Source of the DNA: Aestuariibacter sp. GS-14
Lineage (GTDB): Bacteria > Pseudomonadota > Gammaproteobacteria > Enterobacterales > Alteromonadaceae
Assembly: GCF_006494365.1 (NCBI RefSeq)
Contig: NZ_VHIP01000002.1
Location: forward strand, 248,001 to 312,000
Reading direction: 5' to 3'
DNA: 64,000 nt
In this document: piece after piece, positions 52,354-60,640 of the stretch
Layout of the letters: each line of letters starts with the position of its first letter
How positions within the stretch are numbered: the stretch's first letter is position 1
Position numbers and translations under genes: made by a program
The notes under the pieces: model-generated
The model's database searches: none
What the model was told of the DNA's origin: nothing
The model's input: only the letters and a program-made list of their open reading frames with translations

Positions 52354-55308
52354 ATGCGTGCCTGTTTAACTCTGTTTATGTTGATTTTTTCAAGTTGCCA
52401 AATTGCAATGGCTGGCAAGGAGTTGCCTGTATCGTTAACAGACCCAGTCCAACCCAGTGCAAAGAATAGTGCGATGTTTCGTTGGTGGCTGCCTGCCGCT
52501 AAAGTCGAGGATCGCGTTCTGATTAAACAGCTTGAAGCTATTGCCGACGCGGGCTTTAAAGGGGTTGAGATTTGTATTCACATGGGAGATACCCATTACA
52601 CCAGAGAGCAAATGCGAACACATGGCTGGGGCACTCAGCGATGGAATGAAGTGTATAAACGTATTCTTACCACGGCAAATGACTTAGGTTTACAGGTGGA
52701 TACCACTATTAGTCCGGCCTGGCCTGCCGCTGTCCCTACGATTGTGCCAACTGATAACGCCGCCTCAAAAGAATTGCTCGCCGGTACAACTGCAGCATTT
52801 AGAGGCACTTTCAGCGGCGTGCTACCTGATTTTGAACTGAGTAAAGACAGTTTGATGCCTCCTCCTCCCGGCGCGCCACAGAATGAGGAGTCCGGTGAGC
52901 AAGCGGGGCCAAACAATATGTATCAGTCAAAACAAGCGAAAGCAGAGAATCCGCCCGTTCTGGTAGCCGTAACGGCAGCCAGGATTGTGGGTTCAGCAAA
53001 CATTGTAAAGCCAATATTAATGGCATGGGGCGATATGCCTCACAATGTCACTACAAAGCAACGGGAAGCGTTATTGATTGATCCTGAGTCTGTACAGGTA
53101 ATAACGAATTTTCATCGGGATGCTACAGGTCAGTATTCCCTGAATTGGCAGGCGCCTGACGAGGGCGAATGGAAGATTTTCACATTCTGGATGCGTGGCT
53201 CAGAACAACAAAACAAAGAGGGAGTGGTGACCTATGAGCCAAATTATGTGGTCGATCATTTATCTGTCGATGGAGCAGACGCGTTAATTTCATTTTGGGA
53301 AAAGACGTTGTTGGACGACAAAACCCGACAGTTATTGAGGCTAAATGGCGGCGCTATTTTTGAAGATTCTTTGGAGTTGGATTATCGCGGATTAGTCTGG
53401 ACAGCTGGATTTCTCGAAACCTTCAACACACAGAGGGGCTACGACTTAACACCTTATCTGCCCTTGCTCATTGGCAGCCGGGTAAATGGGTTAAGTAATG
53501 ACAGCCTGAACCAGTACGAGTTTGCGGACAGTACTGGCAATTATTCGAATACGGGTGATCGCATTCGGACAGATTTTAAAGAAACACTGACTCACTTGTA
53601 TATAGAAAACCATATAAAACCCCTTCAGACATGGGCGTCTGGTATTGGTCAGTCATACCGGGTACAAGCATATGGGCTGGGAGTTGACATAGTAAAAGCC
53701 GCCGCAGTTGCTGCTGGTCCTGATGGGGAATCTCTGGGGTTTGGGCCATCCAATCAAGGCGACGATCGTTTCAGGATGGTAGCTGGCGGTGCGCATATTG
53801 GCGGCCATTCAGTGGTTGCTGACGAGGTAGGCGCTATTGCCAATGAAGGCTACCGACTAACCTGGCTGGAAATGCTCAAATGGATTAATAAAAATATGGC
53901 AGCCGGTGCAAACCAAATGGTCTTTCACGGAATGGGGTACCCGGACTCAAATCAGGCAAGATGGCCAGGCGTTTCCCCCTTTGGTTTTGGGCTAGCGGGT
54001 TACTGGGGACCTCGAAATCCTGACTGGCAACATATTGATCAGCTGGCGAAATACCTTAGTCGAGCACAGGGTGCTATGCAGTCCGGAGTGGCGAAAATTG
54101 ACCTAGCCATTTTAAATCTGCAATACGGTACGTCCGCGCCAGTAGTCATAGATAAAACACTTACTCATGCCGGTTATTCCTATGATATTTTGACGCCGGG
54201 CGCCATCACTGAGTTAGGAATGCAAGTAACTGATGGTCGCTTACTGGCTGAAGGACCGGCATACAAGGCACTGATCGTCTATAAACAGGCAACCATGTCT
54301 TTAGAGACTATTGAACGTCTGACGCAGCTCGCTGATGCTAAGCTACCGATTATTTTTGTTGGTCAGTTACCTGCTGGAACGCCATTTTTTAACAATTATC
54401 CTCACAATGACGATCTTTTAAAATCAGCGCTGAAAAAGCTTTTAGCCTATGAGTCGGTCAGTCATGTGAATGACATGAAAAAGCTGTTCGAACAGCTAAA
54501 AGTCTCGCAGATTTCTCCTAACCTTCTTTTAGAAGAACCGTTGCCGGTGGTGGTGGCAAGTCGGCAAAATGGGTCAGCACAGTTTCATTTTATACACTAC
54601 ACAGGGGAGAATAAGGCTAAGGGAAATCTAATTTTTAAAGAGCCTGGGATCGCCTATGAAATGGATTTATGGACCGGTGTAATCACCGCTCTGGAGAAAG
54701 ATAAGCAGCAGCGTATATCAATTTATTTTGAACCCGAGCAGGCCCGGTTACTCTTTACTATACCCGAAGCTCTTCCTGAAGTCATGGTAACCCGGCAGAC
54801 TGGTAAGTTGTCGAAACAGCTTGTGCTATCGGATTGGTCCTTAGTGGTCCAGCGTTGGCAGGAAAATCGCAACACACCACAACCAAGCGATACAGTAATA
54901 TCTACCATTAGGGTGGGTAACACGTCTTTGGTCCCCTGGCTGAACATTCCTCAGTTGGGTGAGCAGGTTTCCGGCGTGGGTCTTTATGAAACAAACTTTA
55001 CGTTGGGAAAAAGTGACCTGGACTATCTGCCGGTGCTGATGCTCAACGCAATTAACGACTCGTCATCTCTGCGCATCAAAGTCAATGGTCAGCCAGCAGA
55101 CCTTAACTACGATACGTTGGAAGCAAGTTTGGCAGGATTAGTACATCAGGGGGAAAACACGCTACAGATTGAAGTCAGTAGTCCCTTGGGAAATCAGTTA
55201 TTAGCCAGTGGCGACATTAAGGCGCCACCCTGGGATCCGGGATTTGAACTTAAGCCTGAACGATATGGGCTCGATGGGCCGGTTACGATAAGACTTTTCA
55301 ATCGATAA
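52354..55308 (+). CDS. GH106-family alpha-L-rhamnosidase (first copy)
   Basis: The 984-residue exported protein has a signal peptide (TLFMLIFSSCQIAMAG; SSC could alternatively be a lipobox). The N-terminal region AMFRWWLPAAKVEDRVLIKQLEAIADAGFKGVEI matches the GH106 TIM-barrel opening. GGAIFEDSLELDYRGLVW and GGHSVVADEVGAIANEGY hold acidic residues placed like the catalytic pair, and a C-terminal jelly-roll (VSGVGLYETNFTLGK, LRIKVNGQPADLNY) follows. GH106 enzymes remove alpha-L-rhamnose from complex glycans. A proline-rich insert (SLMPPPPGAPQNEE) sits near residue 170. It is distantly paralogous to the gene at 57448. Confidence 0.82.
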   Translation: MRACLTLFMLIFSSCQIAMAGKELPVSLTDPVQPSAKNSAMFRWWLPAAKVEDRVLIKQLEAIADAGFKGVEICIHMGDTHYTREQMRTHGWGTQRWNEVYKRILTTANDLGLQVDTTISPAWPAAVPTIVPTDNAASKELLAGTTAAFRGTFSGVLPDFELSKDSLMPPPPGAPQNEESGEQAGPNNMYQSKQAKAENPPVLVAVTAARIVGSANIVKPILMAWGDMPHNVTTKQREALLIDPESVQVITNFHRDATGQYSLNWQAPDEGEWKIFTFWMRGSEQQNKEGVVTYEPNYVVDHLSVDGADALISFWEKTLLDDKTRQLLRLNGGAIFEDSLELDYRGLVWTAGFLETFNTQRGYDLTPYLPLLIGSRVNGLSNDSLNQYEFADSTGNYSNTGDRIRTDFKETLTHLYIENHIKPLQTWASGIGQSYRVQAYGLGVDIVKAAAVAAGPDGESLGFGPSNQGDDRFRMVAGGAHIGGHSVVADEVGAIANEGYRLTWLEMLKWINKNMAAGANQMVFHGMGYPDSNQARWPGVSPFGFGLAGYWGPRNPDWQHIDQLAKYLSRAQGAMQSGVAKIDLAILNLQYGTSAPVVIDKTLTHAGYSYDILTPGAITELGMQVTDGRLLAEGPAYKALIVYKQATMSLETIERLTQLADAKLPIIFVGQLPAGTPFFNNYPHNDDLLKSALKKLLAYESVSHVNDMKKLFEQLKVSQISPNLLLEEPLPVVVASRQNGSAQFHFIHYTGENKAKGNLIFKEPGIAYEMDLWTGVITALEKDKQQRISIYFEPEQARLLFTIPEALPEVMVTRQTGKLSKQLVLSDWSLVVQRWQENRNTPQPSDTVISTIRVGNTSLVPWLNIPQLGEQVSGVGLYETNFTLGKSDLDYLPVLMLNAINDSSSLRIKVNGQPADLNYDTLEASLAGLVHQGENTLQIEVSSPLGNQLLASGDIKAPPWDPGFELKPERYGLDGPVTIRLFNR

Positions 55309-55332
55309 CACCTTTGCTTAAAGAAAAAAAAG

Positions 55333-55358
55333 AAAACCCCGCTATAAGCGGGGTTTTT
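55333..55358. terminator. Bidirectional terminator between GH106 copy 1 and the beta-helix gene
   Basis: AAAACCCCGCT pairs with AGCGGGGTTTT around ATA, with T or A runs on both sides. Confidence 0.9.
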
Positions 55359-55383
55359 GCATAAAACCAAAATCATATTGTCT

Positions 55384-57117
55384 TTATTTCGGACCGATTT
55401 CGATATCACCGGTATAATGACCTGGTGTCAGAGGTCGCTGTTTACCATTCACTTTGAACAAGAGTTTACCTGTTGAGGCTTTTATGACTGCGCCTTCCGC
55501 TATAGTTAAAGCATCGATATAAGAGGTTTTCGAAACATGCCAAGTAGCATCGTGGTCTACAAATACTTTCAGTTTGTGCTTGCTTGTTGATTTCTGTAAT
55601 TGGTTTGATACTTCACCCACAGTTCTATAGGTCTCTTTTGTTGGCTCCTGTCCGGAAGTCGGGAAGGTCACAGAGGTACTGATAGCCCCTTCAAGTGTTG
55701 CCGATTGAAGGTAAACGTTCATATTGCCCAATTCACTCATAGCGTGCAGTACATCGCCTGTAAGTTTGGTATTTCTGAATGTCACGTTAACATCCGGGCT
55801 GAAGTTCATGGCACTGGCGCCTGGCATATCCGGTGGCGGCATCGCTTCTGATCCAGGAGGCGGTGGAGGAGGACCGTTTTTCGCCATGTCTTTCATGATG
55901 GGGTCATCATTTTCCATGGCCTGCACTAATACCCCGTTTAGCGGGTTCAGTATCGCATTATCGACAATCACATCACCACCACGCCCTTTAATCTGGACTG
56001 CAGAATTTTTAGAGTTTATCTGACTGCCTTTTTCCACACGAAGAACACTGCCGCCAGCACCCTGATGCATCATTACACCAAGTTTTTCAGAATTGATGAC
56101 GGATTCATCGGTCAGTGTAACCCAGCCTGGGCCGCCAACGATCACGCCAACATCAGGAACATTAATCACAGAGTGACTGATATAGTCATGGGAGTCACCG
56201 TTGGCGTAAGCACCATATCCGCTGTCTGTTACGTCAATGACACAACGATTTACAAACATTCGGCTTGGACCATCGCCATCGGATGAAAGGGCTCCCCAGC
56301 CGTTTGCTTTAATGTGACAATCATTATAGTACACGGTGGCTTCGTCAATCAGGTTGGTGGCTCTTACGTTACCTGATAAGCCCAGGCCATAGGGCACTTC
56401 GAGCATTTCGCCCGGGGCGATTGAAAATTGATAATCATCCGGCAATTTGCCATTTTGAACTTCAATATCGGCATCGTTCACAATCATGGTGCTTTTACCA
56501 CCAATGAATAATGCGGTTCTGACTGCACCAATGGTTTTAATTTTGGCGTTATTGACTATTACTGTGGCGGTGTCGGTAGACATAATGCCTGCACCCCAGC
56601 CAGCGAAGTCATTACCGCCGTTACCTGTGAAATCAATGTCTACATTGTTCAGCGTGTACGTCGAATCGCCACTGACAATGACACCGTTAAAGTTTTCTTC
56701 CTGAGACCGAATTGATAAATTACTGGCACTCACATCAGATATGTCAGGGTCGCCTAATGCAGCAAACACCGATTGATCGTGAACAACCTGGTCGTTATGA
56801 ACAAGCAGTCCTGCACGGTAATGATAGGGTTCATAAAAGCGGTATTTCACCAGGTAAGACCTCGTTGGCGTCAGGGTGACCTTTCCTGAGTAGTTACCGG
56901 GTTTAAGCGGTACGGAATTACCATTGACCGTGAGAGTCAAATCAAATCCTTCGGGAGCCGTTACCTTGCTTCCTTTCTCAATGATTAAGCTATCCAGTTG
57001 GGTCACACTGCTGACTTGCCAGTGATCACTGGCAGATACGGTTTTGGAAGCTGCTTCTGTCAGTAATGGCATTGCCAGCAGCAGGCCAGTCGAAATGGCC
57101 GTTTTTAATAATTGCAT
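55384..57117 (-). CDS. Secreted right-handed beta-helix protein with duplicated terminal domains
   Basis: The 577-residue protein has a signal peptide (TAISTGLLLAMPLLTEAAS). Residues about 120-440 are short repeats of valine/asparagine-rich strands (VIVNNAKIKTIGAVRTALFIGG, ATVYYNDCHIKANGWGALSSDG) typical of a parallel beta-helix, the fold of polysaccharide lyases and glycan-binding proteins. A PPPPPPGSEAMPPPDMPG insert lies near 420. The first and last ~60 residues are related to each other (W-x-VS...LIIEKGSKV...VNGNSVPLKPGNYSG versus WHVS...LTIAEGAVI...VNGKQRPLTPGHYTG). I see no certain catalytic motif. The location between two rhamnosidases suggests glycan handling. Confidence 0.72.
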   Translation of the reverse strand: MQLLKTAISTGLLLAMPLLTEAASKTVSASDHWQVSSVTQLDSLIIEKGSKVTAPEGFDLTLTVNGNSVPLKPGNYSGKVTLTPTRSYLVKYRFYEPYHYRAGLLVHNDQVVHDQSVFAALGDPDISDVSASNLSIRSQEENFNGVIVSGDSTYTLNNVDIDFTGNGGNDFAGWGAGIMSTDTATVIVNNAKIKTIGAVRTALFIGGKSTMIVNDADIEVQNGKLPDDYQFSIAPGEMLEVPYGLGLSGNVRATNLIDEATVYYNDCHIKANGWGALSSDGDGPSRMFVNRCVIDVTDSGYGAYANGDSHDYISHSVINVPDVGVIVGGPGWVTLTDESVINSEKLGVMMHQGAGGSVLRVEKGSQINSKNSAVQIKGRGGDVIVDNAILNPLNGVLVQAMENDDPIMKDMAKNGPPPPPPGSEAMPPPDMPGASAMNFSPDVNVTFRNTKLTGDVLHAMSELGNMNVYLQSATLEGAISTSVTFPTSGQEPTKETYRTVGEVSNQLQKSTSKHKLKVFVDHDATWHVSKTSYIDALTIAEGAVIKASTGKLLFKVNGKQRPLTPGHYTGDIEIGPK

Positions 57118-57447
57118 TATTTTCCCTTAATCAATGGCACAGGCGCTTATACACTGGTGATACCATGCGCTTACGGTTACAGGGTGAACGAGTTATCGTT
57201 TACGGTCTGCACGAACGAAAAGAGAGGATTCAGCGCACAGAATGTGGCGTCTTCCCCTCGATGCGAGGTAAAAATAATGTTATTAAAATGTGTAGAAAAT
57301 ATGCAGGATTAAGGGTGGATATTGATACGAATACGCAGACCTTAGCTATTTTTAATTAAAGACTTAACCTGACTTTTCGGATCTGCAATTTTTCTCCACA
57401 TTTCTACAATAATTTAACATTAATATTCATAGACAAGATAAATTTCA
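57118..57447. promoter_or_regulatory. Divergent control region between the beta-helix and second GH106 genes
   Basis: There is no supported gene in these 330 bp. Two copies of the locus motif lie here. The minus-strand TTTTCTACACATTTT at 57285-57299 is 168 bp before the beta-helix start (site C), and the plus-strand TTTTCTCCACATTTC at 57390-57404 is 44 bp before the GH106 start (site B). Confidence 0.5.
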
Positions 57448-60399
57448 ATGACTCTCACAAGAAGACAGTTTGTCGGAACCTCTCTGGCTACCCTGGTCGC
57501 CTCGTGCGCAAAAGTACCTCTTTCTGGACAAGGTTTATCCCTTAAATCTTCGTCAGACGCGGTTGAAAACCTTTTGCCTGTCCCTTCAGAAAGACCGAGG
57601 ATTCGCTGGTGGTGGCCAGGTGGTTATATCGATCCCGTTCAAATTGATAAAGAAGTGAAATCCATGGCAGAGGCTGGTTTTGGTGGTTTTGAAATCGCTG
57701 ACGTCAGGGATGGCGTGAATGTGCCAATGGATCCCAAACGTTATGGCTGGAGCACTGACCGCTGGATTGCTGGCGTTGACGCTGCGCTGGAGGCGGCCAT
57801 TAAATATAATATTAAAGCAGATATTACGCTGGGTGCGCATTGGCCGACCGGGATTCCCGGTGTCACACCAAATCATCGCGCCGCAGCAAAAGAACTGGTC
57901 TATAGCGAAGTCGTCATTCAGGCCGGTGAGTCATTTTCAGCGCCAATACCAAAGCCTGCCCATGTGCCTTCCGGATTGCACATGAGTACGCCGCAACCAT
58001 TGATTATTCCTGAGCTGATTTGTGCACTGGCATTTAAACAATCCGGTATGCAGGTAACTTCCGTGGAGCTGGACCCGCAGTCAATGGTAGACGTCACCAG
58101 TAAAATTGCCGATCAGTCACTAACCTGGCAAGCACCCGATAAAGACACCTGGCATCTGCTATTTTTTTGGATGCAGGGTACCGGTCAAACGCAAAACCTT
58201 TTTGATCGCGCAATTGTCACTTCAATGCTGGCTGATCCCATTCCTTATGCGGTGGATATTTACGGTGTGGCAGGTACTCAGGTTTGTATCGATTTCTGGG
58301 AGAACAGATTGCTTTCCCAAAAAACAAAATCGATGCTGCGTCAAATCGGTGGTGATTTTTTTGAGGATTCGCTGGAGTTAAAGGCCGTTAAGCACTGGTC
58401 ACCAGATCTTCCGGCAACCTTTGAAGCAAACCGTGGCTACGAAATTTATCCCTATTTACCTTTACTGGCGGAACCGGCAGAAAATAACTGGGAATTTGGC
58501 CCTGGTATGAACAAGCCCAAAGTTAAACTATTCGTGTTGAAAGAGATAGATACAGACCAGTTTGAATCCGATTTCCAGCATACCCTAACCGAAATGTATG
58601 CATTGAACCGGATTAGAGCCCTGAGTGAGTGGGCGAAGACACTGGGCATGGGTATGCGTGCACAGTGCTCCGGTCTGGCGGCAACTTACTGCAGTACCCC
58701 TGAAGGGGATAATGGCGATACCATTGATAGTTTTTCTGCTAAAGCTGCAGCTCGTGATATTGGCGGTCATAAAGTCCTCTCTGATGAAGCGGCTACCTTT
58801 GTTGGTGGCCAGGCGCATGTTGCCGATTGGAAATTGTTAACTTTTATGCTCCAGCGTGATTTTGCTGGAGGCGTTAATCAGGTCGTGCTGCACGGTTACA
58901 GTTATGCTGACAGTCCTGATGCACGCTGGCCGGGCTTTTCTGCGTTTGGCCGGGCAATTGGCAACGATTGGGGGCCGCGAAGCCCACTGTGGACTCATGC
59001 CGGCGATACAACAGCGTACCTTGCCAGGTTGCAATCCATTCTGCAAAGTGGATTGTCTCAGGCTGATGTTGCGGTACTTGATCCCACTGAACGTGGTGAT
59101 GTGGCATTCAATGTCGGCCGGGAAGGCTCAGAATTTGGTGAGATGTTACGCAAAGCCGGTTACACCCGCCATCACGTCACCGAAGATTTGTTGTCACATC
59201 CCAATGCCATTGTGGAGAAAGGTGTACTGACGCCGCTGGGAGCCGGATACAAGGCATTGTTAGTCATGCCTGCAATGCAATATGCCAACGCAACGTTAAA
59301 ACGATTAGTCGATTACGTCGAAAATGGGCTGCCGGTTATTTTTATTGGCCAGCAACCGTCATTAACGCCTGAGTTATCTGCGCATGAAAATGTGAAACAG
59401 GCAATGGATTTTACAATGGCAATTGCAATGCTAAATTCGGTATCCGTTATTCCATCCGTGGGTTTTTCCCGGGAAGCGCGGATTATGCCGGTATTACGGA
59501 GAGACGGAACAAATACTCACTATTATTTGCTAAACGATTCTGATGCGCCCGTTGCCTTAACGGTTTCGCTTGCTGGCACCGGGAGCGTGGTTATGCGAAA
59601 TCTTTGGCAAAACCGGATGTACACGCTGCCGGACAGCAAAGTGGCGGACGGTAGAGTAGAAATCGCGCTGAATTTTGCCCCCAATGAAGCGAAGGTGTTA
59701 TCTATGGGCGAGCAGGAACTGGCAGCAGCGGAGATTTTCCCTGTGGCAACAGGGGATGTCCTCGCAACTATTAACGATCCCTGGATGGTTGAATTGGAAG
59801 CCTGGGGACCTGGTGCTACTCCTACCCGAACCAATAAAGTCAAACAAACCTTGACGCTGCCTTCTCTTCGAGCGTGGCATGAGATACCACAAATAGGACT
59901 TGCTTCGGGTATCGCGAAATACAAATCGTTTTTGTCGTTACCGTCAGACCTGCCGGAAAAATCAGATTATCTGCTGGATTTAGGCCGGGTTGGAGGCAGT
60001 TGTCGTTTATGGGTTAATCAACAAAGAGTATGGTCATTGGCGCCATTTAGCTTGCAGTTTGATATCGCAGGACTACTCCAAAAGGGTAAGAATGTTATTG
60101 AGGTGGAAGTGGCGACAACGCTCAACAATCAGTTGTTAAAAATGGGGGAGAAAGCCATTTTCGGGTTGCCCGGAATGACTATGCCAACCGCTGCTTTCTC
60201 TGAATTGTGGCAACCACAGGTCGACGCAAGTCCTGTGCAACCACCCAAAGGGGAATATCTGGGCGCGCCAATTCTGTCCGAAAATAAAGGTCCCGGTCCC
60301 AGTATGGCGCCGGGAGCTGGAAATCCCGGCGGGGAAAGAAGTACGCAGGTATACGGACTCATAGGCCCGGTGCGGTTACTTAAAACGAAAAACAGCTGA
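57448..60399 (+). CDS. GH106-family alpha-L-rhamnosidase (second copy, Tat-exported)
   Basis: The 983-residue protein starts with a Tat signal (TRRQFVGTSLATLVASC) whose Cys could be lipidated. The GH106 opening is textbook: RPRIRWWWPGGYIDPVQIDKEVKSMAEAGFGGFEI. Acidic candidates lie in GGDFFEDSLELKA and GGHKVLSDEAATFVGG, at the same relative places as in the first copy. A C-terminal jelly-roll (GGSCRLWVNQQRVWSLAP) precedes a Gly/Pro-rich segment (GPGPSMAPGAGNPGGE). It would act in the periplasm or at the membrane to remove alpha-L-rhamnose. Tat export, unlike copy 1, suggests folding in the cytoplasm or a different site of action. Confidence 0.88.
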   Translation: MTLTRRQFVGTSLATLVASCAKVPLSGQGLSLKSSSDAVENLLPVPSERPRIRWWWPGGYIDPVQIDKEVKSMAEAGFGGFEIADVRDGVNVPMDPKRYGWSTDRWIAGVDAALEAAIKYNIKADITLGAHWPTGIPGVTPNHRAAAKELVYSEVVIQAGESFSAPIPKPAHVPSGLHMSTPQPLIIPELICALAFKQSGMQVTSVELDPQSMVDVTSKIADQSLTWQAPDKDTWHLLFFWMQGTGQTQNLFDRAIVTSMLADPIPYAVDIYGVAGTQVCIDFWENRLLSQKTKSMLRQIGGDFFEDSLELKAVKHWSPDLPATFEANRGYEIYPYLPLLAEPAENNWEFGPGMNKPKVKLFVLKEIDTDQFESDFQHTLTEMYALNRIRALSEWAKTLGMGMRAQCSGLAATYCSTPEGDNGDTIDSFSAKAAARDIGGHKVLSDEAATFVGGQAHVADWKLLTFMLQRDFAGGVNQVVLHGYSYADSPDARWPGFSAFGRAIGNDWGPRSPLWTHAGDTTAYLARLQSILQSGLSQADVAVLDPTERGDVAFNVGREGSEFGEMLRKAGYTRHHVTEDLLSHPNAIVEKGVLTPLGAGYKALLVMPAMQYANATLKRLVDYVENGLPVIFIGQQPSLTPELSAHENVKQAMDFTMAIAMLNSVSVIPSVGFSREARIMPVLRRDGTNTHYYLLNDSDAPVALTVSLAGTGSVVMRNLWQNRMYTLPDSKVADGRVEIALNFAPNEAKVLSMGEQELAAAEIFPVATGDVLATINDPWMVELEAWGPGATPTRTNKVKQTLTLPSLRAWHEIPQIGLASGIAKYKSFLSLPSDLPEKSDYLLDLGRVGGSCRLWVNQQRVWSLAPFSLQFDIAGLLQKGKNVIEVEVATTLNNQLLKMGEKAIFGLPGMTMPTAAFSELWQPQVDASPVQPPKGEYLGAPILSENKGPGPSMAPGAGNPGGERSTQVYGLIGPVRLLKTKNS

Positions 60400-60440
60400 C
60401 AAGCCCTGTCAGCCTAACCTTTTTGGCCAGGCGGCCATGG

Positions 60441-60479
60441 TCCCCCTCAGGTTTCTGCATTGAGCTGAGGGGGATTTTT
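60441..60479 (+). terminator. Intrinsic terminator of the second GH106 gene
   Basis: TCCCCCTCAG (60441-60450) pairs with CTGAGGGGGA (60465-60474), followed by TTTTTA. Confidence 0.9.
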
Positions 60480-60608
60480 ATTACCTCTGCAAAACCTCTC
60501 TTTTTCCATTCACATAAGAAGTTACATGCATATCAGGTGAACTATACGCCTGTAAATTTAAGCTTCCCGGGTAAATTTTATGGCGGGGTAACGCTGTGAT
60601 TAGATCAA

Positions 60609-60634
60609 GGTTACCGCCTCAAAAGGCGGCAACC
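60609..60634 (-). terminator. Hairpin after the GH78 gene
   Basis: GGTTACCGCCT and AGGCGGCAACC form an 11 bp stem with one mismatch, 7 bp beyond the GH78 stop on the minus strand. The T run is weak (TTGATCT), so termination may be partial. Confidence 0.55.
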
Positions 60635-60640
60635 TGTTAC

